Below, piece after piece: positions 32,841 through 43,200 of a stretch of 64,000 bases of DNA; within the stretch, counting starts at the first letter, position 1; every line of letters begins with the position of its first letter. The stretch covers positions 248,001 to 312,000 of the forward strand of contig JAGYVD010000007.1 in assembly GCA_021209875.1 (NCBI GenBank). The letters run 5' to 3'. This DNA comes from Rosellinia necatrix. Lineage: Eukaryota; Ascomycota; Sordariomycetes; Xylariales; Xylariaceae. Position numbers and translations under genes: made by a program. Under the pieces are notes generated by a model. The model saw only the letters and a list, made by a program, of their open reading frames with translations, was not told where the DNA came from and did no database searches.

Positions 32841-33307
32841 TGCGTGTTGTGTTTTTTTTTTTTTTTTTGAATATAGACGCCAATAGCGGTATTGTTTTCT
32901 GACATTCCTGTTGCTTATTTACCTGGCCTAGATACATAATTAATGGTAGTACTTACCGTGTGATTCACATAGCCAGGCATATTATGGTTGAGTTAGATAC
33001 TGTCTGTTGTGAACTTGGGACGAGAGCGGCACTGGGTTATCATATACGGCCACGGCTTGCTTCGCCTACGTTGCACGAAAAAGTATAGACAGGCGGTATA
33101 GTTAAATAGTAAAAACTATATGAATCTTGATTTCGTCTCCTTCTATTACAATATTAAAAAATCAACTACCAAAAAATTATTTGAAAACAATTTTTTGTAC
33201 GCCGCAATTCATTAACCAGCCCCTATCTACCTTGTATGTGATTCTAACAGCTTATAGGTGGCTTGTCTCCCCTTCTCTTTTGGTGGCATGTCTTCTAGCG
33301 GTTATTC
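32841..33307. other. Gap between the two relics
   Basis: AT-rich sequence with a T18-like run (about 32851-32868). No coding signal. Confidence 0.4.
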
Positions 33308-33821
33308 TAGGCTTCAGACTTTTATGTTATCCTCCTCACTATTCGGTTTCTCTTTTATCGGGTACGGAGAGGAGGCTTGCTTGACGCTGTCAAAAGGGGT
33401 GAGGAATGTGACGAGTGGCCTTATACCCTCGACGACGGCACCTAAGACCCACGCGTCATGGATGCCGACGAGATAGGTATCGAAGACTTGGGCAAGTTGA
33501 GCTCCCGAGTGCGCACGGTGAGGAGTCAGTAGCTGCGGTGGGGAATGGCCGCCACTATTCTCTACTCCGTAAAAGCAAGTACCTCAGTAGTTGTAAAGGG
33601 GAAGGGAGAGCCAGCGCACCACAAAGGAGACTGCCAAACTCGAAGGTGAAGATGGCAGCAAGAATAACAAAATAGGTGTACGCTTTACCCCGGACCTGCG
33701 CGAAGAATGAGACAGTCAGGAAGAAAGCCGAACTATACCATCCGATGTCGGTCAGGCTTTCAAATCCTTCGGTGATGCGGGGGATGACCATAGCCGAGGG
33801 TCGTTCCGGGGACGCCGCCAT
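33308..33821 (-). pseudogene. Internally deleted MFS drug/metabolite transporter relic
   Basis: Two pieces lie in order on the same strand. The N-terminal piece (33821 to 33555) carries IPRITEGFESLTDIGWYSSA and FEFGSLLCGA, the loop and helices 2-3 region of DHA-type major facilitator proteins. The C-terminal piece (about 33530 to 33308) reads AQLAQVFDTYLVGIHDAWVL, then LVTFLTPFDSVKQ and a stop, like the last helices and tail of the same family. The roughly 350-400 residues that should lie between are missing, as are the first helix and its start. This cannot be a working transporter. Together with the acyltransferase relic on the left it suggests a lost metabolite locus at the edge of the AT-rich block. 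Confidence 0.6.
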
Positions 33822-34068
33822 GCCCGAGTAGATGTAGGAGTTGGGTGGGCAGGTTGGCGATACAGATAAAGGAATGGCAATACGTGCTTGAACTTGATAG
33901 TCTGGCTAGCTGGTGGTCTCTCGTAGCATACTCCAAGGGGCGTCTGGTATGATAAGCAGATACCAGGGTTTACGAAGAATTAAAAGAGAGAAAGAAGTGA
34001 AGTGTTTTATCCTTCTTGCTTAGGCGCGCCGCCTTACCGCGAATGGCTCCGTAACATCGAGTCTGTCT

Positions 34069-35385
34069 CTACCACTCTGTAATGCGCCTGCAAACCTCAG
34101 CATTACGGGTGGACGATTCGGGGAGCTCTGCAGGGTCCCACCACCAGTTTTCCGTGTACGGTTCTTGATAGAAATGTGTCAAAACATCTCGTGTTTTATG
34201 CATAGTGTAGATTGCACCATTTCCTAACCATCTTGAAAAGAGTGTGCGGTCGACCCATTCAGAGCTTCGTGAGGAAAGGTCATGAAGACTTCCATCTCTT
34301 TCTTCTACCCAACCAAGCATTTTTGCGTCTTCCCGATATTGCAGTATCCATGGAGGTGATATATGGCCTAATAGCCTGTTGATATCTGGTTGCGTGCCGA
34401 AGGCAGCGATTTCGCGTTGTTCAAGGCGTAAGATGAACTTTGTAGCGATACGTAGGGTAGTTGTAACAGTTTGATCCCCAGATGTGTACCCTATCGAGTA
34501 TTCTTGTAGTTCATCAAATAATATTGGAGCACTTAATCCTTCCGTAATGCCCGTTAAGATAAGTTGAACCTGTTCATCAGGTATCGCCTTGATAGTGCTG
34601 GGCTTAAGTGTTGGTTTTTTGGGACGTACAAGCACCATAAACACTGCGCGGTATAAAGGCTGTAGGAGAAGCGTATGTCTCCAATATTTATCCTTGGCAT
34701 AAAACGTGTTGCAATGCTCCTGGATCCAGGGAAGGCTTCGTAATGGACCACTACGTAGTGGGAGCGAGTCCGGACATGTTTCAAGGGATGCGATATCCCT
34801 GAACCTTTCGGCTTGCTCACAGACGTTACAATGAAGACCAATAAGGCCATCAACATCGAGATATGCTTCTGAGCCCTTGTAACCCTTGACGTCATACTTC
34901 ACAGCGAATATCTTCACAAAAGTCTGCGAGAGGTCAATGTCGGTAATATATGGCCGGAACCATTGTCGCCATAGCCAATTTTCGGTATCCATAGCAAGGA
35001 CATGGGGAAACTGTTGCCGGTCGTCAAAACAATACAACGCCATTGTTGTATTAAAGCAACCAATAACTGCACCGAAAACGCGACAGTTGTTCGGCTCGCA
35101 CGACGGAAATTTAACAGTAGATGGGACGTAAGCTGAGCTGTCGTACTGTGTGTTACGACAACTACCCTCGGCGTCTGTTCTCATGCGCAGTAAAATTTTA
35201 TCCCTTGGTCGAATGTTGGGATCCTTCATGACGAGGTCCATCGCTCTTTGAAGGATCGCTTCCTCCCTCTGTGCAACAGCATCCCATGCTCGATGGTTAC
35301 GCGAAATTAACCTAACACACTCAGGAACTACAGGTCTCTTGATTTGGGTAGTTTCGTTAACCGGAGGACCCGTCTTGGGAGCCAT
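34069..35385 (-). CDS. Hypothetical protein, 438 residues
   Basis: An intact, intron-free frame from ATG 35385 to the stop at 34069. I do not recognise it. It has no signal peptide or membrane segment and looks like a soluble globular protein with balanced composition. It contains cysteines in a loose cluster (about residues 187-207, LHCNVCEQAERF...LETC), a Trp-rich segment (ENWLWRQWFRPYITD) and a Trp-rich end (TENWWWDPAELPES). The N-terminal 70 residues are basic and helix-prone (REEAILQRAMDLVMKDPN). It is flanked by a transporter relic on one side and the AT-rich block on the other, a setting where lineage-specific fungal genes are common. GC is lower than in the housekeeping genes. A complete open frame of this length in such a setting suggests selection or recent arrival. 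Confidence 0.6.
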   Translation of the reverse strand: MAPKTGPPVNETTQIKRPVVPECVRLISRNHRAWDAVAQREEAILQRAMDLVMKDPNIRPRDKILLRMRTDAEGSCRNTQYDSSAYVPSTVKFPSCEPNNCRVFGAVIGCFNTTMALYCFDDRQQFPHVLAMDTENWLWRQWFRPYITDIDLSQTFVKIFAVKYDVKGYKGSEAYLDVDGLIGLHCNVCEQAERFRDIASLETCPDSLPLRSGPLRSLPWIQEHCNTFYAKDKYWRHTLLLQPLYRAVFMVLVRPKKPTLKPSTIKAIPDEQVQLILTGITEGLSAPILFDELQEYSIGYTSGDQTVTTTLRIATKFILRLEQREIAAFGTQPDINRLLGHISPPWILQYREDAKMLGWVEERDGSLHDLSSRSSEWVDRTLFSRWLGNGAIYTMHKTRDVLTHFYQEPYTENWWWDPAELPESSTRNAEVCRRITEW

Positions 35386-36349
35386 TTAGGGAATAATTCT
35401 ATTATGCGCCCGAACATCGACGACGTGAGAGCGCGTGCCTCAGGAGGGCATGGATCGAAGCAGGCTGAGCGGGTATGTCGGTGACCTGAGGGGATCGCTT
35501 GGTGTCCCGGACTTGAATTGGTAATTATAAGCAATCTCTAATCGACGTGATAGGTTTGCTGATAGACGAGATAACCTAACCAAGTTCTGGTGGTATTTTT
35601 AACTTGTACGAGAGCTCGGTGGTTGGGGCGGTGGGTTTTCGGAAGTTGATGATTGAAGAAGTATTGCTTTGTGCGAGTTACGTGTTTTACCTAGGCTGAT
35701 TTATAATAAATGGTGCCTGCGGTAGGGTTCGGTGTCCGGTCCGATGCTTTTAGTTTAACCTCGTAATTAAACCTTGTATGTGCCTTGGGTACATACGGGT
35801 AGAGTGCCGGGTTCATTACCTACGTGTGGGCATGTGTGTAATGCCGATGCTTTTGGCTGAGCCTTGGATGGGGGACCGGGTCCGTTACCTTGGCGCGTAT
35901 ATATATAGAGAGTAAATGGAGGTGACGTCGGCCGAGATGCTTGTCGCTCTATTTGGTTGCTTATGAAGTGAACCACCTGTATTGGGGAGATGACAGCAGC
36001 GGTTCCGTTGGAGATAAGACGCCCTTACGCTTCCAAATGTAGTTCCTATTACTCGCGCCCTGGGTAACTAGCGGATCAAGGAATCGTGAGGCTGTAGAAT
36101 TCATGAAAATTAAGAAAATTAAAAATCAACGAGGCAGAAATGCTAACTGATAATGTGAAGCCTGAAATTTTACATACGTGGTCTCGTACCCCTTTTTATG
36201 CCGCTCCGGCCAGTTTAGCCCCTAATACCCACTCCACTTCCCCAGTAGCCTAGTCACAATACTCTACTTCACTTGCGCCGCAGACGAAGCACAGGCTTTC
36301 CAGAAACACCACGGGAAGGCACAAGATCGGTCCTCGTCTCCATGGCCGT
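35386..36349. other. Intergenic, no gene seen
   Basis: Nearly 1 kb upstream of the 438-residue gene with no coding signal on either strand. Confidence 0.4.
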
Positions 36350-36765
36350 TTATAACGGGTCGCCGCTCGGGTCAGCTGTACAATTCGCCCTTGGCACATT
36401 TTGTGGAGTTGTTCGCTCCTCGTTGGGTAGCGGTCGGGGCCGAATCGTGTTTAAAAGTTGTCGCTTGGGTCGGAGAGGCCGTCTTGGGAGTGCGTCTTGC
36501 CAGCCGCCTCTGCTTTGCAGCCGAGTACTTTTTTGGGGGGTTAGATCCGACCCCTTCGCTGTTTCGGTGAGGGTAATGCAAATATGGTATTGACTACCGG
36601 TGTTTCCTGTGTGCTTATAGGCCCGTATATTTTTGATGCTTTTCCAGCCAAAAGCATCGGCGTATTTAGTAAGCATGCGTAGGATTGCCTCAACATATGG
36701 TGTCCCGGAGATTGGAATGGTAAAAAGATGATGTATTGGATGGGTAAAAATATGACGTTGTCACA
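36350..36765 (-). pseudogene. Possible coding relic at the AT-rich boundary
   Basis: A minus-strand frame, open from about 36765 to 36350, with a protein-like section reading FTIPISGTPYVEAILRMLTK, then YADAFGWKSIKNIRAYKHTG and SQYHICITLTE. The first internal ATG is at 36676. The downstream part becomes Pro/Arg-rich and less protein-like. I cannot name a family. It may be the surviving part of a gene cut by the AT-rich block that begins about 200 bases away, or an exon of a gene whose other parts I cannot see. Confidence 0.3.
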
Positions 36766-37197
36766 ATAGTGTATATAAGTGGCTGTAAACCGTCGAGTGT
36801 TCGACTTGTCTACATCACCAACAGGGCATACCGCGCAGTATAAATAGCATGTATTCTGGGGGGGAGCGTGAGCCTAATACGGGTCGCTTTCGGTGCAAGG
36901 CCGTAGTTAAAGGTGTAGCAAACATATGCTTATTCTTGAGCGTTAAATTTAATATATTGTCAGGCTTAAAAAGCTAGCTAGAAAAATGCTTTATATTATA
37001 TATATTATTTATTAACTAAAAAAACCTAATTTTTTTTTAATAGTTTATTATTATTAAATAATAAATAAAATAAATTTAAAGTTATTTTAAGCTTAATATA
37101 TTTAAAAATTAAAGTTATAAAAAAAAATTAAATAATAAAATTTTAATTTTAATAAAATTTGTTATTAATATTATTAATTAAATATATTATATAATTA

Positions 37198-37450
37198 ATA
37201 AGTCTGGTCAGGGGTATAAAGCTGTAAATAGCTGTATTTTGCTGTATGCTGGTCTAGTTTGTAGTGTTATATGTAGTTGGCAATAAAGATGGTGGAATTC
37301 TAGGTGCAGTCCTAGAATTCCACCTACTAGTACAGGTAGGTAGGTAGGCCTAGCCCAAATAGGCTAGCCCAGGTGGCCTAAGCCACCTTATCTAATCTTA
37401 TAATAGAGCAACTGGTAGTACTAAGCCTGGCACCTTTTACCTACTTTAAC
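37198..37450. repeat. Terminal repeat copy 1 of the 2.6 kb element
   Basis: First direct repeat, less mutated in its hairpin than copy 2; it carries an extra AAATAGGCTAGCCC duplication. Confidence 0.7.
37291..37324. other. Perfect 14 bp hairpin in a terminal repeat
   Basis: GGTGGAATTCTAGG at 37291-37304, six-base loop TGCAGT, then its exact reverse complement at 37311-37324. Confidence 0.85.
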
Positions 37451-39602
37451 AAAATGCCAGGTATTTAAAAAATAGTTGCTGCTTTTAGCAACTATCTAGC
37501 AACAGCTGGCTAATTAATTTTTTAAAATCCTATTAATTTAATCTATTAAATCTTAAGCCTTTTATTTAGTCCTAAGCTTTTTATTTAGTTTTAAGCTTTT
37601 AATTTAGCTTTAAGCCTTTTTAAGTGCTAATTTATATAAAAACGTAATAAAATTAAATAAGCCGTTATTTAGCTAGCATATTAATTAACTATTTTTTTAA
37701 TCAGAAATTCTGCCGGTTTAACTATAGCTGCTGTTTTAGTTGTAATTCCAGCTGCTTTTAATTTTTCTACAGTTTTAACTATATATATTAAAACTAATAA
37801 AACTACTAGTTTTATTAAAATAATTAAAGCTTTTAATATTTTAAAAGTTATTTAATTTATATAATTATTGTTAATATTTTTATTTAATTAAACTAAAGCT
37901 AAAGCTAAAGCTATAAAAGCGTTTAATTTTTTGTTTAAAGCTACTATAAGCTTGTTTAATTTTTTTTATATAGTTTTTTAAAGTTTTTTTAGCTTTTAGC
38001 TTTTTTATATAATTAAAAATAAGCTTTTTTTATTAGTTTTAAATAATTATTATAACTTTTAATTAATTAAAATTATTTTTTTTAAAAGTTTTGTTAGCTT
38101 ACGCGTACTACAACTTATGTTATATAAATTAAAATATTATATACTTATTTTTAGCTATATTATATAAAAACAAGTTGTTAATTATAAATAAACATATAAT
38201 ACATTTAAACTATATTTTAAAACAATTTTTTAAAGCTGTAATAATTTTATTTAAGCCGGCTTTATATAAAATATATTATTAGTTAACTAATAATTTGCTG
38301 TTCTATTATTTTAAAGCTTAGCTATATAATAAACAATTAATCCAGCTAAAAATTTAATTAAAAAAATGTTGCTTTTTAACTAAAGCTTGCAGTCTGTTTA
38401 TAAACAACTAAATATTTATATAAATAACGTTACTTCTAGCAGTTATTATTTTAATATCCGCTGAGTTAAAATAACTAAAATTAAAATAACTTATATTTAA
38501 AGCTTTTAAACAAGCCGCACATTTAAAGCTTTAATTAGTTAGATCGGCCTAATTAAATTAACTAGTTTAATTAGCTGTATTAAATTAGCTAGTCTAATTA
38601 ACTGGATTAAATTAACTAGCTTAATAAACTAAATTATTAAAATAACTAAACATTTAATTAATTAAATTAGCTAGATTATAAATAAAATATATAGCCGTAT
38701 TAATAACTAAATATATAACCGGTTTATAATATATAATTAAATTAACTAAAACTATAGTATTAATAAAAAAAAAGCTAACACTAATATTTTTAATATCTGT
38801 TAATCTTACAGGTAGAATTTTCTAACTAGTGTTATTATTAGCTTTAATAAAATTATTATCTTTAATAAAATTATTAGCTTTAAATTTATTAGCTTAAGCT
38901 GTTTTAATTTAATTGTTTATTTGGTTTTTAAAACTACTGCTATTTTATATATAGCTAATTAATAAATTTAAACAATTATTTATAAAACTTATTTTTAACT
39001 TTAAAAAGCTTAGTTTTATATTTAAAACACTTACTTTTAAATTAAAAAACTTAATTATAGCTTATAACTTAACATAAAATACTTTTAATTTAATAATATC
39101 TGCAGCTAATTTATTATATTTTTTATTTAAGCTGTTAATATATTTTTATAGCATATTTATATTTTTTTATATATTATCTATTAAAACAGCTTTTATTTAA
39201 TAATTAATAAAAGCTATAACTTAGCTAGGCTAGCCGGCTAAGCTAAACTAAACTAAGCTAGGTCGGCTAAAACTAAAGTCAGTAAAATCAGTAGCTTAAT
39301 TAAATTAGCTAAAATTAACAGATCTAACTAAAAACGTTAAAAACAATAAATTTAATAAAATCGATAAAATCAGTAAAACTAGCTAAAATTAATAAATCTA
39401 AAGCTTTAATTAATTAATTAGTTAATTAATAAAATAGCATAATTTATAGCTAATTCTACTAGTTTTTTTCATATTTAGCCGCGCAGTATAAACTGCCGCA
39501 GGGCAAAAAAAGCCGTTTTTAACCGCAAGACCTAAATAAATAGTTTGCAAGAGCTGCTTAAAGAGGTACTTTTAATCCAATCGTTGCAAAAACACTAATT
39601 TA

Positions 39603-39840
39603 ATAAGTCTGGTCAGAGGTATAAAGCTGTAAATAGCTGTATTTTGCTATATGCTGGTCTAGTTTATAGTATTATATATAGTTAGTAATAAAAATAGTGG
39701 AATTCTAAATGCAGTCCTAGAATTCCACCTACTAGTACAGGTAGGTGGGTGGGCCTAGCCCAGGTGGCCTGGGCCACCTTATCTAATCTTACAGTGGGGC
39801 AACTAGTGGTGCCAAGCCTGGCACCCCTTGCCTACTCTAA
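39603..39840. repeat. Terminal repeat copy 2 of the 2.6 kb element
   Basis: Second direct repeat. The left arm of its hairpin reads GTGGAATTCTAAA instead of GTGGAATTCTAGG, a G-to-A double change that weakens the stem. Confidence 0.7.
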
Positions 39841-40048
39841 TAATAATATAAATAGCATATATTTTAAAAAAAAATATAAGCTTAATATAAATTATTTTTA
39901 ATATAAAACTATAGTTAAAAATATAATAGATATATATTTATTTTTAATATTAAATTTAATATATAATTAAGCTTAAAAAACTAATTAAAAAAATGTTTAA
40001 ATTTATGCTTTAAACGTTTATTTTATTTATAAATAAAATAATAAAAAT

Positions 40049-40295
40049 TGTTGCACCAGTCACAAATAAAAAGTCAAGGCTTCAGTAATAAGTAATATAT
40101 TGTACGAAAAATCTACAGATAAAAAAAGAAAAAATAAGTAGGAGGAATTAGCCTATTAAAATTCTAGCTAAGTATAAGTGTGTAGGGTAGGTCTAGTTTA
40201 TGTGCTACAGCTAGTTTATACATTTTAATTAGCAACAGGTGTATAGATATTAGTCCGTGCCACATGCCTGATTAGCTAACTAGTTATTTATAACT
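40049..40295. repeat. LTR of element A, left copy
   Basis: Begins TGTTGCACCAGTCAC; contains AGGAGGAATTAGCCTATTAA and GGTAGGTCTAGTTTATG; same motif order as the three other copies. Confidence 0.8.
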
Positions 40296-43200
40296 ATTTT
40301 TTCATTTAAAAAAAAAACAGCTTGTTTTTTAAGTTATGTTTATATTTAAATATATAGTTTTTAAATATGTTTTTTAGCAAAAAAAAAAATTGTTTTAGGT
40401 TTTTATTTTATATTATATTTTTTAAGCTTTTATATTATTAAATTATTATATAAGTTTTTTTATATTATGTTATTAATTTTTTTATTTATTGTTATATTTG
40501 TTTTTATTTCTATTTTATTATTTTTTATTATATTGTTTTATTATTATTTTTATATGTTATATTTAATTTATTGTTTTTTACAGCTCTAAGCTAATTTTTA
40601 AACGTTTTAAAAGTTCTGCTGCGTTTAAATATTTTTTATAAATTTTTTTTAATAATTTTACGCTATTTTTAAAATTTTAAACAGAGTATTATTTATCGTC
40701 GGCTTTTATTTTTTAAGTTATTTAATATTATAATTTTTATAATATATTTTTAATAATTTAATTTTTTAATTATAAACTTTTTTTTTTAAGTTTTATTATT
40801 TTATTATTTAAATTATTAGCTTTTTATTTTAGTAATAAATTATTAAAATATAATTATAATTTATTAATATAATAATAGTTTATTATTTTAATAAAAAAAA
40901 ACGTTTAATATAAAAATATTATTATTTTTATTAATCATTTTAAATTTTTATTATATTATATAAAAGTTTAGCTTATTAAATAATAAGTTAGTTTTTATAA
41001 TTATTTTTTTTAAAATTAATATATAATAATTTATATTAAAGTTAGGGTTTTTACTTATAATTAGCTTATTTAATTATATAAGTCTAAGTTTAAATTAAAT
41101 ATTTTTTATTAAATTTATAAACTAAACGATTTTTTTGTTTATTTTAAGCTTTTATTTTTTTTTTTTTTAAAAGTTTTTTAACTTTTTATTATAATTTAAT
41201 TTTTTAATTAAAAAAAAATATTAAAAATTTTATTTCTATTTTATAAAATAATATATTTATTAATTTATATAATAATATTATATATATATAATTTATTATT
41301 AAAATATGTTTAAATTAATTATTTTAATAATAATTAACATGTAGTTATAATTTTTATTTGTTTTATAATTTTATAATAGCTAATAAAAACTAAAATATAT
41401 TTTATATTTATGAGCTTATATAATATAATTATAAACATTAAAATAAATTATAAATTTTGATTTAAAATTATTATTATTAATATATTAAATATTTAATATA
41501 GTTTTTATAATATATTTTAGTTATATTTATTATAATAACTTATATAATATATAAAATCGTTTAAGCTTTTTTTTAATCGGTTTATTATAATAAATATATT
41601 ATTATAATTATATTTATTTTAAAACATTTATTTAAAATTTATTATTAAATATTATTATATATAATTAAATATTAATAAAAGTTTTAGTTTTTTAAAGTTT
41701 TATTATATAATATATTTATTAAATAGTATTTTATATAGTTTATTATAAAAATATTATAGCTGTTTATTAGCTTAAGCTATAAATATTTTTTAATATTAGT
41801 TTTTAATTTTATGTTTTTTAAATATATTATAAACACATAGTTATAGATTTTTATATTAATTTAATTTTTAAATATAAATAGTTTAATATTATTAATTATT
41901 TATTTATTATTATTAGTTTATTTATTATTTATAAAATGTTATTATTTTTAGTTTTTTAGTTTTACGTTAATAAATTTTATATTAAAATTTTGCGGTTTTT
42001 TAGTATTTTTTAATTAGTTAGAATTTTTTAGATTTTTAGTTTTTATATAAATATATTATTAATGCTGAGCAATTATACTTTTTTAATTTAAAATATATTT
42101 TATAATATTATTTATAAATTAAAATATTATTAAATATTTTTAAGCTTTTGTTTTATTTTTATATTAAAAGATTTTTTATTTTTAAAATAAAACATTTATA
42201 ACTATATTTTTTTTTTGTTAAAAATAATAAAAAATCATATTTTAAAAATAAGTTAATTTATTCTGTTTATTATAAATTTAAATATTATTTTATATTAAAA
42301 TGTTCTAAAGCTTAATAATTAATAATTATTAAAAAAGTTTTTTATTTATTAATTAGTTTAAGTTATTATTTGTTTAAAGCTATAGCTATTTTTAATATTT
42401 TTTATTAAAGTTTTTATAATTTAGTTTAATATTATATAATATTTTTAAAAAGAAATTATTAAATGTTAATTTTTTATATAATTAAAATAACGCGTTAAAA
42501 ACTATTTTATTAAAAAGTCGGTTTTATTTTAATAAATAAATTATAATTGTAATATTTAAACAATAATATAAAAATTAAAGCTTTTTTAATATATTGAAAT
42601 TTTTTTATATTTATTAATTTATTTAAAAGTTTTTTGTTATTAAATAGTTTATAAAAAAGCTATTTAATTATATTTATTTATAAATTTTTATAAAAGTTAT
42701 AAAAACTTACAAAAACTATATATTTTTATAATAATAAATACTTTTTAATTTATTATAGCTTTTATTTCAATAAAATTAATATAAATATTATTAATATTTA
42801 TTATATAGTTTAAAAACTTGGTTTATTTTATATAAAATTTTAACTTTTTAAATTAGCTTATAATTTTATATTTTATAGTTTTTAAAGAATTTTTAAATAT
42901 ATATATAATAAGTTTTTATATTATTAAAATAAATAAAAATATTGTTTATATATATATTATAAAAATTATTTCAAAATTAAATAATATATTATTAATATAT
43001 TTTTAAAATATAAAAAGTTTATTTATTAAATTAAATAAAAAATTTTATAATAATAAGCTTTATATTTAATATAAAATATAATAATGTTTTTGTTTTTTAA
43101 TATATTTTAATATAATAAAATATTTATTATATATTAATTTTTATAAAAATTTTAATATTAAAAATATAAAACAGGGTTTTTAATAAAAAATAACAAGTAT

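Larger units (their letters stand above)
37198..39845. mobile_element. 2.6 kb element with about 240 bp direct terminal repeats
   Basis: A roughly 240-base sequence beginning TAATAAGTCTGGTCAG occurs at about 37198-37450 and again, in the same orientation, at about 39603-39840. Both copies carry CTGTAAATAGCTGTATTTTG, a GGAATTC hairpin and the ending GGTGGCCT..GGCACC..CCTACT. The second copy has several G-to-A and C-to-T changes relative to the first and the reverse. The interior is heavily AT-converted with no legible protein. The size is too small for an autonomous LTR retrotransposon, so it is either non-autonomous, deleted, or two solo copies flanking unrelated sequence. No clear target-site duplication was found because both copies share the same upstream TAATAAGTC. 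Confidence 0.6.

Noticed and set aside
38500..39420. Apparent tandem array of AATTAACTAG-like words
   Set aside because: Words drift and have no fixed period; best explained as AT-converted sequence, not a satellite or CRISPR array.
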